NCBI RefSeq assembly: GCF_000687715.1
Contig: NZ_JHXD01000012.1
Coordinates: 35,673 to 99,672, forward strand
DNA length: 64,000 nucleotides
Direction of reading: 5' to 3'
Source of the DNA: Xylanibacter ruminicola Ga6B6
GTDB taxonomy: Bacteria; Bacteroidota; Bacteroidia; Bacteroidales; Bacteroidaceae
A model generated the notes under the pieces. The model was not told the origin of the DNA. It searched no databases and was given only the letters and a program-made list of their open reading frames with translations. The position numbers and the translations under genes were made by a program. Position 1 is the first letter of the stretch; each line of letters opens with the position of its first letter. Positions 18,025 to 27,562 of the stretch are shown in pieces.

Positions 18025-18552
18025 ATGGAACTTAACGAACTTATTAAAGACTGCTCATGCAGACAGAAAAAAGGACTACACTTTATCTTGGCATCAATCG
18101 TGATATGGCTGCTGATACTGGGTGTTCATTTAACCAACCTGCCAATAGAGCAGAAGGACATTTTTACATTCTGCTGTTCGGCCGTATTATTCCCTTTGGC
18201 ATGGATGCTGTCAAAAGCCCTGAAGATTGATTTTGAAGGGAAGGGCAATCCACTCACCAAGGCAGGCATTCTGTTCAGCGTTAACCAGATGCTCTACATT
18301 CTGATTGCCATGTGGACACTTGCTGCTGTGCCCCAGAAAATGCTGATGGTCTATGCCATGATTTTCGGCGCACACCTGATGCCGTTTTCTTGGCTCTACC
18401 AGTCGAAAAGCTACCTGGTATTCTCTATTGTCGTGCCCATCCTGTCGCTTATCGTCGGACTGCTTTATCCGCCTTATGTGTTGGCTGCTATCATGGTTAT
18501 CATCGAAGCGGTGTTCTCCTTGTGTTTGTATATGGAATGTAAAAGGTTATAA
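18025..18552 (+). CDS. Small integral membrane protein of unknown function
   Basis: 175 residues. After a short N-terminus with a Cys pair (KDCSCRQKKG) there are about five hydrophobic segments: ~20-38, 48-64, 82-102, 105-122 and 130-168. No charged catalytic motif is evident. It resembles uncharacterised DUF7010-type membrane proteins in size and layout, a tentative match. Monocistronic, ended by a strong terminator. Confidence 0.7.
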   Translation: MELNELIKDCSCRQKKGLHFILASIVIWLLILGVHLTNLPIEQKDIFTFCCSAVLFPLAWMLSKALKIDFEGKGNPLTKAGILFSVNQMLYILIAMWTLAAVPQKMLMVYAMIFGAHLMPFSWLYQSKSYLVFSIVVPILSLIVGLLYPPYVLAAIMVIIEAVFSLCLYMECKRL

Positions 18553-18560
18553 AAAAATAA

Positions 18561-18587
18561 GCCCCGCCGATTGGCGAGGCTTTTTTT
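18561..18587 (+). terminator. Bidirectional intrinsic terminator
   Basis: Arms GCCCCGCC / GGCGAGGC, GATT loop, then T7. On the minus strand the mismatch becomes a G-U pair and a TTATTTTTTT tail follows, so it also serves the convergent GGGtGRT operon. Confidence 0.8.
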
Positions 18588-18607
18588 ATAATATCGCTCT
18601 GCGAAAA

Positions 18608-19624
18608 TTACTTTTTGTTCAGGGCGAGGTCGATAGCAACTGCTACAGAAACAGTAGCACCTACCATTGGGTTGTTACCCATACCCAGGAATCCCATCAT
18701 CTCAACGTGAGCAGGAACAGAAGAAGAACCTGCGAACTGAGCGTCAGAGTGCATACGACCCATGGTGTCGGTCATACCGTAAGAAGCAGGACCAGCAGCC
18801 ATGTTATCTGGGTGCAGAGTACGACCGGTACCACCACCAGAAGCTACTGAGAAGTAAGGCTTACCAGCGAGTACGCGCTCCTTCTTGTAAGTACCAGCTA
18901 CTGGGTGCTGGAAACGTGTTGGGTTTGTAGAGTTACCAGTGATAGATACATCTACGTTCTCCTTCCACAGGATAGCAACACCCTCACGTACGTCGTCAGC
19001 GCCATAGCACTTAACCTTCAGACGGCTAGGATTGTTACCGTAAGGAACCTCCTTAACCACGTTCAGATCACCAGTGAAGTAATCGAACTTAGTCTGTACG
19101 TATGTGAAACCGTTGATACGGCTGATGATCTGAGCAGCGTCCTTACCAAGACCGTTCAGGATAACGCGCAGAGGATTCTTACGAACCTTGTTAGCCATCT
19201 CAGCAATCTTGATAGCACCCTCAGCAGCAGCGAAACTCTCGTGACCAGCGAGGAATGCGAAGCACTCAGTCTCCTCGCGGAGCAGACGAGCGGCGAGGTT
19301 ACCGTGACCGATACCTACCTTACGATCGTCAGCTACTGATCCGGGGATACAGAAGCTCTGCAGACCGATACCGATAGCCTCAGCAGCCTCGGCAGCTGTC
19401 TTAACACCCTTCTTGATGGCGATAGCAGCACCACAAACATATGCCCATTTAGCGTTCTCGAAGCAGATCAGCTGTGTGTCCTCACACATCTGATATGGGT
19501 CGATACCAGCCTTTTCACAAATCTCATTGGCCTCCTCGATAGAGTTGATGCCATTCTCCTTCAGAGCAGCAAGAACCTGGTTGATACGGCGCTCCTGACT
19601 CTCAAACTGTACTTTTCTAATCAT
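18608..19624 (-). CDS. GGGtGRT protein
   Basis: 338 residues. The motif that names the family, GGGTGRT, is present near residue 263 (SVASGGGTGRTLHPDN). Other conserved blocks are the cysteine-bearing YQMCEDTQLICFENAKW and IGHGNLAARLLREETE. The function is not established; the family is found next to a NifU-N-type gene, as here (15 nt gap), suggesting a metal/Fe-S or sulfur-related role (inference from neighbourhood). Confidence 0.88.
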   Translation of the reverse strand: MIRKVQFESQERRINQVLAALKENGINSIEEANEICEKAGIDPYQMCEDTQLICFENAKWAYVCGAAIAIKKGVKTAAEAAEAIGIGLQSFCIPGSVADDRKVGIGHGNLAARLLREETECFAFLAGHESFAAAEGAIKIAEMANKVRKNPLRVILNGLGKDAAQIISRINGFTYVQTKFDYFTGDLNVVKEVPYGNNPSRLKVKCYGADDVREGVAILWKENVDVSITGNSTNPTRFQHPVAGTYKKERVLAGKPYFSVASGGGTGRTLHPDNMAAGPASYGMTDTMGRMHSDAQFAGSSSVPAHVEMMGFLGMGNNPMVGATVSVAVAIDLALNKK

Positions 19625-19639
19625 TGTCGTATCCTCCTA

Positions 19640-20341
19640 TTATTCTTTACGTGGATCAATAGCCTTAACTGCACCCTGCTCCTCGGTTGTACGACCGTAA
19701 GAACCAGTGAACTTCTTCATAGCCTCGTTGGCGTCCATACCGTTCTTGATGGCCTCCATCATCTTGCCGAGGTGTACATACTCGTAACCGCAAACCTCGT
19801 TGTTAGCATCGAGGTACTGCTTTGTGATGTAACCCTCAGTGAGCTCGAGGTAACGTGTACCCTTAGCAACGGTGCCATAAAGTGTACCAGTCTGTGAACG
19901 AAGACCCTTACCCAGGTCCTCAAGACCAGCGCCGATAGCCAGACCGCCCTCAGAGAAAGCACTCTGTGTACGTCCGTAAACAATCTGCAGGAAGAGCTCG
20001 CGCATAGCGGTGTTGATAGCATCGCAAACGAGGTCGGTGTTCAGAGCCTCGAGGATGGTCTTACCAGGCAGAATCTCAGAAGCCATAGCAGCTGAGTGAG
20101 TCATACCAGTACATCCGATGGTCTCAACAAGAGCCTCCTGGATTACACCGTCCTTAACGTTCAGGCTCAGCTTGCAGGCACCCTGCTGAGGTGCGCACCA
20201 GCCAATACCGTGGGTGTAACCAGAAATTTCCTTGATTTCCTTTACTGCTACCCATTTGCCCTCCTCGGGGATAGGTGCAGGTCCATGGTAAGCGCCCTTA
20301 CAAACGCTACACATGTTCTCCACTTCTTTTGAATAAATCAT
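19640..20341 (-). CDS. NifU N-domain (Fe-S scaffold-like) protein
   Basis: 233 residues. The N-terminus holds CSVCKG; the scaffold core has GWCAPQQGACK and ETIGCTGMTHSAAM, giving three cysteine positions of a NifU_N/IscU-like fold, followed by DAINTAMRELFLQIVYGRTQSAFSEGGL. The C-terminal third is family-specific. A TAATTTTG -7 box (minus strand, 20397-20404) lies upstream, with a 14-bp palindrome AACATTTAAATGTT at 20351-20364 in the leader. Operon with the GGGtGRT gene. Confidence 0.85.
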   Translation of the reverse strand: MIYSKEVENMCSVCKGAYHGPAPIPEEGKWVAVKEIKEISGYTHGIGWCAPQQGACKLSLNVKDGVIQEALVETIGCTGMTHSAAMASEILPGKTILEALNTDLVCDAINTAMRELFLQIVYGRTQSAFSEGGLAIGAGLEDLGKGLRSQTGTLYGTVAKGTRYLELTEGYITKQYLDANNEVCGYEYVHLGKMMEAIKNGMDANEAMKKFTGSYGRTTEEQGAVKAIDPRKE

Positions 20342-20396
20342 TGATAATAAAACATTTAAATGTTAAACAACTTAATATATCCTTCGTTTTGACCTA

Positions 20397-20404
20397 CAAA
20401 ATTA
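20397..20404 (-). promoter_or_regulatory. -7 promoter box of the NifU-like/GGGtGRT operon
   Basis: TAATTTTG on the minus strand, 56 nt before the start codon. Confidence 0.45.
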
Positions 20405-20470
20405 CTCCAATTATTTGATATTACCATTTTTAGGGTCTATCATTTAGGAATTATTAACCAACCAGCAGGT

Positions 20471-22561
20471 TTACAGACCTCTATACTTCAGGAAACCAGA
20501 AGCGTCGGGGTTCTTCATGCCGGTAAAGTCGGTAAACATCTCCATCTGGTCCTTGGTGTTACCGCGACTCAGCACCTTCTGACGGAAGGCATCGCCAGTC
20601 TCGGGTTTCAAGGCGCCCAGTTTCTCAAAGGTATCGGCCACGTTGCAGGCCAGCACCTCAGTCCACAGATAGCTGTAGTAGCCGGCAGCATAGCCCCCAC
20701 CCCAAACGTGATTGAAGTAAGATGTGCTGTAGCGTGGTGGAATCTGGGTATCGTAAAGACCGATCTTCTTCAGCGCGTCGATTTCGAACTGCGCAGCGTC
20801 GTCGGCTGTAGGTATCTCGTTTGATGAAAGATGGTGCCAAGCCAGATCCAGACAAGTAGCAGCCAGGTTCTCGCCCAAGGCGTAGGCTGTCTGAAAGTTA
20901 ATGCTCTTCAGCATCTTCTCCTTCAGGTCGGCAGGCATAGGCTCACCGGTAACAGTGTGCTTTGCGTAGTGGTCGAAGATCTCAGGAATCGAGGCGAAGC
21001 TCTCGTTGAACTGCGATGGCATCTCCACAAAGTCGCGAGCCACAGCGGTACCGCTCAGAGTGTTGTAGTAACAGTTAGAGAGCATACCGTGCAGGGCGTG
21101 ACCGAACTCATGGAACAGCGTTGTTACCTCGTCCCAGGTAATCAGCGTGGGCTGACCCTCGGGTGCCTTGGCATAATTGGTCACATTATATATAATAGGC
21201 AACTGCTGGCGCAGACCGCTCTGCTTAGCAAAAGCGCTCATCCAGGCACCACCGCGCTTTGTTGGACGACGATAGGGATCGCTGTAGAACAAAGCCAGCA
21301 TCTTGCCGTTCTTATCGCGTACCTCAAACACCTTCATGTCGGGGTGATAAGTAGGCACATCCTTACGCTGTACGAAGTTCAGACCGTAAACACGATGAGC
21401 GGCGTAGAACACACCGTTCACAATCACGCTGTCGATATTAAAGTAGGGCTTTACCTCGTCGTCGCTCAGACTCAGCATCTCCTGCTTCATCTTAGCCGAA
21501 TAGTAGAAACGGTCGTAAGGCTGAAGCTTGAAGTTGGGGCCCATCTCCTTGCGGGCGTACTCCTCGATGGCCTTGGTCTCGGCCTGGGCCTTTGGTGTGT
21601 ACTCAGCAATCAGCTGCTTCAGGAAGTTGTACACATTGTCAGAGTTTTTAGCCATCGTGCGCTCCAGCGAGTACGAGGCGTAGTTCTTATAACCCATCAG
21701 CTCAGCCTTCTCGGCGCGCAGCTTGGCAATCTCCACAACCAAAGGGAAGGTATTGTACTGATCTGATCCGTCGGCACGATGACGTGAAGCCTCGAACACA
21801 CGGCGACGCAGATCGCGGTTAGCCAGACTGCTCAGGATAGCCTGCTGGGTGGTGTTTACAATCACGATAGCGTAAGGAGCCTTACCACCAAGGTTCTCGG
21901 CATCCTTCTTGCACTGGGCGATATCAGCATCGCTCAAGCCGTTCAGCTCGTCCTTGCTGTACACCCAAACCACAGCGTTGTTGGTAGCAGCGGGCAGCAT
22001 GTCGCCCCACTGCTGCTGCAGCTCCGAGATACGCATGTTAATCTGCATCATGCGCTCCATCTTGGCATCGTCCAGCAGCGCACCCGAACGTACAAAGTCC
22101 TTATAAACCACCTCGGTCAGGCGCTTGTCCTCACCCTTCAGGTTCTTGTACTCGTTGTCGTAAACATATTTCACGCGCTTAAACAAAGCCTTGTTGAACG
22201 AGATCTCGTTCTCCAGCTCAGTCAGCAGCGGTGTTGACTTCTTTTCGGCCTCGGCAATGGCGGGCGTCTTATGTGCGCTGGCCAGCCCCTCGGCTACGTT
22301 CAGCCATTTGTCCAACTCCAGTCCGCTCTTCTCCAACGCCAGAATGGTGTTCTTGAAGGTAGGCTTCTGCTTGTTGCTTACAATCTTGTTGATCTCCTGT
22401 CGCTTCAGCTTGACAGCCTTCTCGATAGCAGGCAGGTAATCGGTTTCTTTAATCTTGCTGAAATCGGGCGCGCCCTTAGGCAGTCCGTCAGCGGCAAAGG
22501 TGGGCAGCATCACAGCTGCGATACTCATCGTCATGAGCGTTCTCTTAAAATCCATATTCAT
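20471..22561 (-). CDS. dcp: M3-family metallopeptidase, peptidyl-dipeptidase Dcp-like
   Basis: 696 residues with a signal peptide (about 1-23, ...AAVMLPTFA), so probably periplasmic. The zinc motif HEFGHALHG (HExxH type) is near residue 480, and the third ligand region with ESFASIPEIFDHYA follows. It removes C-terminal dipeptides from peptides in the characterised relatives. Length fits Dcp (~680). MNMDFKRT offers two starts, 22561 or 22555. It lies 22 nt after pyruvate kinase, possibly co-transcribed. Confidence 0.9.
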   Translation of the reverse strand: MNMDFKRTLMTMSIAAVMLPTFAADGLPKGAPDFSKIKETDYLPAIEKAVKLKRQEINKIVSNKQKPTFKNTILALEKSGLELDKWLNVAEGLASAHKTPAIAEAEKKSTPLLTELENEISFNKALFKRVKYVYDNEYKNLKGEDKRLTEVVYKDFVRSGALLDDAKMERMMQINMRISELQQQWGDMLPAATNNAVVWVYSKDELNGLSDADIAQCKKDAENLGGKAPYAIVIVNTTQQAILSSLANRDLRRRVFEASRHRADGSDQYNTFPLVVEIAKLRAEKAELMGYKNYASYSLERTMAKNSDNVYNFLKQLIAEYTPKAQAETKAIEEYARKEMGPNFKLQPYDRFYYSAKMKQEMLSLSDDEVKPYFNIDSVIVNGVFYAAHRVYGLNFVQRKDVPTYHPDMKVFEVRDKNGKMLALFYSDPYRRPTKRGGAWMSAFAKQSGLRQQLPIIYNVTNYAKAPEGQPTLITWDEVTTLFHEFGHALHGMLSNCYYNTLSGTAVARDFVEMPSQFNESFASIPEIFDHYAKHTVTGEPMPADLKEKMLKSINFQTAYALGENLAATCLDLAWHHLSSNEIPTADDAAQFEIDALKKIGLYDTQIPPRYSTSYFNHVWGGGYAAGYYSYLWTEVLACNVADTFEKLGALKPETGDAFRQKVLSRGNTKDQMEMFTDFTGMKNPDASGFLKYRGL

Positions 22562-22583
22562 TAATGCTAGTTTAAAGTAAAGT

Positions 22584-24029
22584 CTATTTATTTGAGTGTG
22601 GCAGGTGGAACTTATACTGATTAGTCATCACCTCCTTCACGGTGTTAATCTCCAGGAACTTGGTACCGCCGCCCTCGCCTACGTTTCCGCTCAGGTAGGC
22701 AATCTTATCAGCATCCTGTACGTAACCCTTCTGGCGCAGCATGCGTACAGCCGCATGGAACAGCACCTCGTTGTCGATGTGCTCCTTCTGGAATACAGGG
22801 ATAACACCGTATGAAAGATTCAGCAGACGCTGCAGTTTATCATTGTAGCAGATAGCCAGCACGGGGTTAGGTCCACGGAAGGCAGCCAGGTTACGAGCGG
22901 TGTCGCCCGAGCTAGCATCGGTGATGATACCCTTTACACCCAGTTTTTCGGTAGCCTCGATAGCCGAGTGCGCCATAAACTCGCGGATGTCGCAGTTGGC
23001 CGACAGGGGCACCTCGATGTCGTTCTCGCGCATCTTGTCCTTCTCAGCCTGTTCGGCGATAGCGGCCATGGTGCGAACGGCCTCTACAGGATATTTTCCG
23101 CTGGCAGTCTCGCCCGAAAGCATCAGTGCATCGGTGCGATAGTAGATAGCATTAGCAATATCAGTAACCTCAGCGCGTGTGGGACGTGGGTTATTAATCA
23201 TGGTGTGCAGCATCTGTGTAGCAACGATTACGGGCTTCTTAGCGCGTACGCACTTGCGGATAATCTGTCGCTGGATACCAGGAATACGCTCGATGGGCAC
23301 CTCGATACCCAGGTCGCCACGGGCAATCATGATACCGTACGAAGCCTCGATAATCTCGTCGATATTGTCCACACCCTCCTGATTCTCGATCTTCGAGATA
23401 ATCTTGATGTCGCTGTTGTAGGCATCCAGGATAGCCTGCACGGCACGCACATCGGCAGCCGAGCGCACAAAGCTGTGAGCAATAAAGTCGATGTCCTGGT
23501 CGATGGCCAGTTTGATGTTCTTGCGGTCCTTCTCGGTCAGCGTAGGCAGTGCGATGTGAACACCAGGTACGTTCACGCTCTTGTGCGAACCCAGCACACC
23601 GTCGTTCAGTACCTGAGCGATCACAGCTGGACCGTTGATACCGATCACCTGCATGTCGAGTGCACCGTCGTCGAACAGGATATGACAACCCTCGTGTACG
23701 TCGGCAGCAAAGTCGGCATACGACAGGTTAATGATGTCGTGCGTGGTATCCATTTCCGGGCGACCGAAAATCTTCACCACATCACCTGTTTTATAGGGGA
23801 TGGGCTCAGCGCATCCGGTGGTACGCACCTCCGGACCCTTGGTATCGATCAAGATACCAATGTGGTGGCTCACGCTACGCACATTATTAATAATGTTTTT
23901 AATACCCTGTTCATCGGCATGCGCCGTGTTCATTCTCACTACATTCATGCCTGCCTCGAAGAGACTGCGGATGAAATCCTGATCACATCTTCTGTCACTA
24001 ATGCTAGCTACAATTTTTGTCTGCTTCAT
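22584..24029 (-). CDS. pyk: Pyruvate kinase
   Basis: 481 residues. N-terminal TKIVASISDRR and AGMNVVRMNTAHA; IDTKGPEVRT; the active-site KIENQEGVDNIDEI and IMIARGDLGIEVP; then ATQMLHTMINNPRPTRAEVTD, all pyruvate-kinase hallmarks. Last step of glycolysis, PEP + ADP to pyruvate + ATP. The C-terminal allosteric domain is present. A TATCTTTG -7 box (minus strand) is at 24055-24062. Confidence 0.95.
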   Translation of the reverse strand: MKQTKIVASISDRRCDQDFIRSLFEAGMNVVRMNTAHADEQGIKNIINNVRSVSHHIGILIDTKGPEVRTTGCAEPIPYKTGDVVKIFGRPEMDTTHDIINLSYADFAADVHEGCHILFDDGALDMQVIGINGPAVIAQVLNDGVLGSHKSVNVPGVHIALPTLTEKDRKNIKLAIDQDIDFIAHSFVRSAADVRAVQAILDAYNSDIKIISKIENQEGVDNIDEIIEASYGIMIARGDLGIEVPIERIPGIQRQIIRKCVRAKKPVIVATQMLHTMINNPRPTRAEVTDIANAIYYRTDALMLSGETASGKYPVEAVRTMAAIAEQAEKDKMRENDIEVPLSANCDIREFMAHSAIEATEKLGVKGIITDASSGDTARNLAAFRGPNPVLAICYNDKLQRLLNLSYGVIPVFQKEHIDNEVLFHAAVRMLRQKGYVQDADKIAYLSGNVGEGGGTKFLEINTVKEVMTNQYKFHLPHSNK

Positions 24030-24145
24030 GTTATTTTTCCTTCATTTTGTGGTGCAAAGATACAAAAAAACGGCCAAAAAGTGGTGATTTTTGTGATTTT
24101 TTGAAAAAAAAACGAGAAATATTTTCGTAATCGGCTGAAAATTAG

Positions 24146-24153
24146 TAACTTTG
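24146..24153 (+). promoter_or_regulatory. -7 promoter box of the HU gene
   Basis: TAACTTTG; the -33 position (24122-24126) reads TTTTC, one base off TTTG. About 70 nt before the HU ATG. Confidence 0.5.
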
Positions 24154-24222
24154 CAGTCCGAAATCGAAGAATTTCGAGTTTACACATTATTAATATATAA
24201 AGAGAAAAGAAACAGATAAGAA

Positions 24223-24498
24223 ATGACAAAGGCAGAAATCATCAACAGAATTGCTGAAGAGACCGGCCTGGCTAAGAAAGATGTAGCCATCTCAGTAGAG
24301 GCATTCATGGAGTGCATCCGCGAGAGTCTCGCTGATGAGAAGGAGAATGTATATCTGCGTGGCTTCGGTACTTTCGTAGTTAAGCGTCGTGCTCAGAAGA
24401 CCGCCCGCAACATCTCTAAGAATACCACATTGGTAATCGAGGCTCACGACTATCCAGCCTTCAAGCCTTCGAAGAGCTTTATTGAAAAAATGAAGTAA
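24223..24498 (+). CDS. HU-family DNA-binding protein
   Basis: 91 residues covering the whole HU/IHF fold: MTKAEIINRIAEETGL, the dimer core, LRGFGTFVVKRRAQKTARN (the DNA-contact arm start) and PAFKPSKSF at the end. The arm tip carries NISKNTTLVIEAHDYPAF. Binds and bends DNA as a dimer. It is followed 23 nt later by a tiny basic protein gene and then RNase G. Confidence 0.92.
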   Translation: MTKAEIINRIAEETGLAKKDVAISVEAFMECIRESLADEKENVYLRGFGTFVVKRRAQKTARNISKNTTLVIEAHDYPAFKPSKSFIEKMK

Positions 24499-24521
24499 TT
24501 AACATTATAAATTTAAGTATT

Positions 24522-24611
24522 ATGCCAAACGGAAAGAAAAAGAAGGGCCACAAGATGGCTACTCACAAGCGTAAGAAGCGCCTGCGCAAGAATCGTCATA
24601 AGAGCAAGTAA
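24522..24611 (+). CDS. 29-residue Lys/Arg-rich protein, AURKAIP1/COX24 (mS38)-like
   Basis: ATG at 24522 to TAA at 24609-24611; too short for most gene callers. The product starts MPNGKKKKGHKMATHKRKK and is about half Lys/Arg/His. The K-x-x-T-H-K-R-K-K-R-x-R-K-N-R pattern matches the short bacterial relatives annotated as AURKAIP1/COX24-domain proteins, whose mitochondrial counterpart (mS38) is a small-subunit ribosomal protein. A ribosome-associated role is therefore plausible but inferred. Placement between HU and RNase G supports a real gene. Confidence 0.75.
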   Translation: MPNGKKKKGHKMATHKRKKRLRKNRHKSK

Positions 24612-24645
24612 ATCTTGATCCTCTGTGACCAATAGTAAAGAAATG

Positions 24646-24693
24646 AAAGGAGTGTGTCTTGCTAATCCCCAAGGATAGCGGCACACCCTTTTT
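24646..24693 (+). promoter_or_regulatory. Long imperfect hairpin between the tiny basic gene and RNase G
   Basis: Nested pairs AAAGG/CCTTT, GTGTG/CACAC and GCTA-TCC/GGA-TAGC form one hairpin with a CCAA loop, followed by T's (24691-24693). It sits 58 nt before the rng start codon. It could be an intrinsic terminator ending the HU transcript, or a leader structure in the rng mRNA. Confidence 0.55.
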
Positions 24694-24751
24694 AGTGCAA
24701 ACGAGACATTCCCTCAAGAAGAAAAACGGAAAACAATTAAGGAGAAAGACA

Positions 24752-26326
24752 ATGACAAGTGAAGTTATCATTGATGTTCAGCCAAAGGACATAAGCATTG
24801 CCCTGCTCGAGGATAAGCAGCTGGTAGAATACCAGCAGGAGCAGCGCACCGCATCGTTCTCGGTGGGCAACATTTATGTGGCAAAGGTCAAGAAACTGAT
24901 GCCAGGACTTAACGCTTGTTTCGTTGATGTCGGAGCCGAACGTGTTGCATTCCTGCATTATCTTGATCTGGGAACTCAATTTAACTCTTACGAGAAATAT
25001 CTGAAACAGGTAGTGAGCGACCGCAAGAAGCTCTACCCTATCCAGAAAGCCCACATCCAGCCAGAACTTAAAAAGGATGGCAGCATTGCCAACACCTTGA
25101 AGGTTGGTCAGGAAATACTGGTACAAATTGTAAAGGAACCTATTAACACCAAGGGTCCACGCCTCACCTGCGAGTTGAGTTTTGCTGGCCGTTATCTGGT
25201 GCTCATTCCTTTCGAGGACGGTGTTTCTGTTTCGACCAAAATCAAGAAGGGCGAAGAACGTAGCCGACTGAAACAGCTTATTCAGAGCATCAAGCCAAAG
25301 AATTTCGGTGTTATTGTACGTACAGTAGCCGAGGGAAAGCGCGCAGCTGAACTTGATGCCGAGCTGAAGATCCTGTTGAAGCGTTGGGAAGACGTGATTA
25401 GCAAAGTACAGAAGACTACAGAGCGACCACAACTCTGCTTCGAGGAGGAAAGCAGGGCCGTAGCACTGTTGCGCGATCTCTTCAATCCCACTTACGACGG
25501 CATCCATGTAAACGACAGCGGCATCTACGACGAAATCAAGAACTATCTGGGACTCATCGCACCCGAAAAGAAGGAAATCGTGAAGCTCTATAACGGCACG
25601 GTACCCATTTTCGACAATTTCGATGTAACCAAGCAACTCAAGTCGGGCTTTGGAAAAACGGTAAACTACAAACATGGTGCTTATCTGATTATCGAACACA
25701 CAGAGGCCATGCATGTAGTGGATGTTAACAGCGGTACGCGAATCAAGAAAGAGAACAACCAGGAGGCCAACGCCCTCGAAACCAACCTCGGAGCTGCCGA
25801 TGAGCTGGCACGCCAGCTGCGACTCCGCGATATGGGTGGTATCATCATTGTCGACTTTATCGACATGAAGTTACCCGAGGACCGCCAGCTGCTCTACGAG
25901 CGCATGTGTAAGAACATGCAGAAGGATAGAGCCAAGCACAATATCCTGCCCCTTTCTAAGTTCGGCCTTATGCAGATTACCCGTCAGCGCGTTCGCCCTG
26001 CTATGAATGTGAACGTCGAGGAAACCTGCCCCACTTGTTTCGGTAAAGGCACTATCAAGTCGAGCATCCTGTTCACTGATACCCTCGAGAGTAAGATTGA
26101 CACCCTAGTAAATAAGATAGGTATGCGCAAGTTCTATCTGCATGTTCACCCCTACGTTGCCGCCTACATTAACCAAGGCCTGTTCAGCCTCAAGATGAAG
26201 TGGCAAATGAAGTACGGACTGGGCATACGGGTCATCCCCTCGCAGAAGCTGGCGTTCCTTCAGTACGAGTTCTATGATGCCGACAAGCAATTCATAGACA
26301 TGAAGGAAGAAATCGAAACAAAGTAA
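24752..26326 (+). CDS. rng: Ribonuclease G/E family endoribonuclease
   Basis: 524 residues from ATG 24752, preceded by AAGGAG; a longer frame from 24659 runs through the hairpin and is rejected. The S1-like domain spans about 38-125 (VGNIYVAKVKKLMPGLNACF, then VGAERVAFLHY). The catalytic DNase-I-like region has VVDVNSGTR and GGIIIVDFIDM with the metal-binding aspartates, and CPTCFGKG is the zinc-link that joins protomers. No long C-terminal scaffold, so RNase G type. It processes rRNA ends and starts mRNA decay (family knowledge). Confidence 0.92.
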   Translation: MTSEVIIDVQPKDISIALLEDKQLVEYQQEQRTASFSVGNIYVAKVKKLMPGLNACFVDVGAERVAFLHYLDLGTQFNSYEKYLKQVVSDRKKLYPIQKAHIQPELKKDGSIANTLKVGQEILVQIVKEPINTKGPRLTCELSFAGRYLVLIPFEDGVSVSTKIKKGEERSRLKQLIQSIKPKNFGVIVRTVAEGKRAAELDAELKILLKRWEDVISKVQKTTERPQLCFEEESRAVALLRDLFNPTYDGIHVNDSGIYDEIKNYLGLIAPEKKEIVKLYNGTVPIFDNFDVTKQLKSGFGKTVNYKHGAYLIIEHTEAMHVVDVNSGTRIKKENNQEANALETNLGAADELARQLRLRDMGGIIIVDFIDMKLPEDRQLLYERMCKNMQKDRAKHNILPLSKFGLMQITRQRVRPAMNVNVEETCPTCFGKGTIKSSILFTDTLESKIDTLVNKIGMRKFYLHVHPYVAAYINQGLFSLKMKWQMKYGLGIRVIPSQKLAFLQYEFYDADKQFIDMKEEIETK

Positions 26327-26349
26327 TAAAACTCTTATATCGAAAATCT

Positions 26350-27534
26350 ATGCTCACACTAAAAATCCTATTCTGGGCCATGTTGCTCATAGTATTCTAC
26401 ACCTATTTAGGTTATGGAATTCTATTATACATCATCCTCAGGCTAAAACGGCTTTTTGCGGGCGCTCCCCGCAAGGCCGTCGTGCCTGCCGATGAACAGC
26501 TGCCCACCATCACCCTGCTTATTTGTGCTTATAACGAAGAAGAAGTGGTGGCCGAGAAGATGACCAACACCCTGGCTATCGATTACCCCCGCGAAAAGTT
26601 CCGTATCATGTGGGTAACAGATGGTAGCACCGACGGCACCAACGAACTGCTCAAGGCCTACCCCGAGGTTGATATCGTGTTCAGCCCCGAGCGCCGCGGT
26701 AAGTCGGCAGCCCTCAAGCACGGCTTGCAGGCACTGAAGACCCGCTATGTGGCCTTTACCGATGCCAATACCATGATTAACCCAGGCGCCATGAAGGAGA
26801 TTGCCCGTCTGTTTACCGACCCCACCGTGGGCTGCGTATCGGGCGAGAAACGTGTAGCCGCCCGCAAGGAGGGTCAGATGGCCGCCGAGGGCGAAGGACT
26901 TTACTGGCGTTACGAGAGCACCTTGAAACGTTGGGACAGCGAACTCTTCTCGGCCATGGGCGCCGCAGGCGAGCTTTACGCCATGGATCCCCAGCTGGTA
27001 CGCGAGGTGCCTGATAATGCACTGTTAGACGATTTCATGATGTCGATGTACGTCGTACAGGACGGCAAGCGCATCGCCTACACCCCCGACGCTTACGCTC
27101 AGGAATACGGCTCTGCCAACATTTTTGAAGAGAGCAAGCGCAAGCGCCGTATCGCTGCCGGCGGACTTCAAAGCATCTGGTGGTTGCGCAGCTTGCTCAA
27201 CCCCATCAAATACCCACTGGTAAGCTTCCAGTACATCAGTCACCGCGTGCTCCGTTGGAGCATTACTCCAATTGCGATGGTTATCTTACTGGGTATCAGC
27301 GTGTTGCTTTCCATAATGCGCGCAGGTTTATTCTATGATTTGATGTTAGCGGCTCAGATTCTGTTCTATCTGGGCGCCTTTGCCGGCTGGGTTTTGGCCC
27401 GTCACGGCGTTAAGAACAAGCTGCTTTACACCGCCTACTACTTTGTGTTTATGAACCTCAATGTTTTTCGCGGAATGGCCTACCTCCGCAGCCATAATCA
27501 CAGTGGTGCGTGGGAAAAAGCAAAAAGAAGTTGA
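26350..27534 (+). CDS. Family 2 glycosyltransferase, membrane-bound
   Basis: 394 residues. N-terminal membrane segment (about 4-30), GT2 domain with LLICAYNEEEVVAEK, VTDGSTDGTNELL, a DxD-like FTDANTMINPGA, then LLDDFMMSMYV and a QxxRRxR-like KRKRRIAAGG motif, and two or three C-terminal membrane segments (about 300-385). This is the processive poly-sugar synthase/PgaC-like layout; product unknown. It follows rng by 23 nt and may be in that operon. Confidence 0.85.
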   Translation: MLTLKILFWAMLLIVFYTYLGYGILLYIILRLKRLFAGAPRKAVVPADEQLPTITLLICAYNEEEVVAEKMTNTLAIDYPREKFRIMWVTDGSTDGTNELLKAYPEVDIVFSPERRGKSAALKHGLQALKTRYVAFTDANTMINPGAMKEIARLFTDPTVGCVSGEKRVAARKEGQMAAEGEGLYWRYESTLKRWDSELFSAMGAAGELYAMDPQLVREVPDNALLDDFMMSMYVVQDGKRIAYTPDAYAQEYGSANIFEESKRKRRIAAGGLQSIWWLRSLLNPIKYPLVSFQYISHRVLRWSITPIAMVILLGISVLLSIMRAGLFYDLMLAAQILFYLGAFAGWVLARHGVKNKLLYTAYYFVFMNLNVFRGMAYLRSHNHSGAWEKAKRS

Positions 27535-27562
27535 AATTTTTGTTATTTTCTTGCATTTTTCT

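Noticed and set aside
22968..24104. A 378-codon open frame on the + strand
   Set aside because: Antisense to pyruvate kinase, whose motifs are complete.
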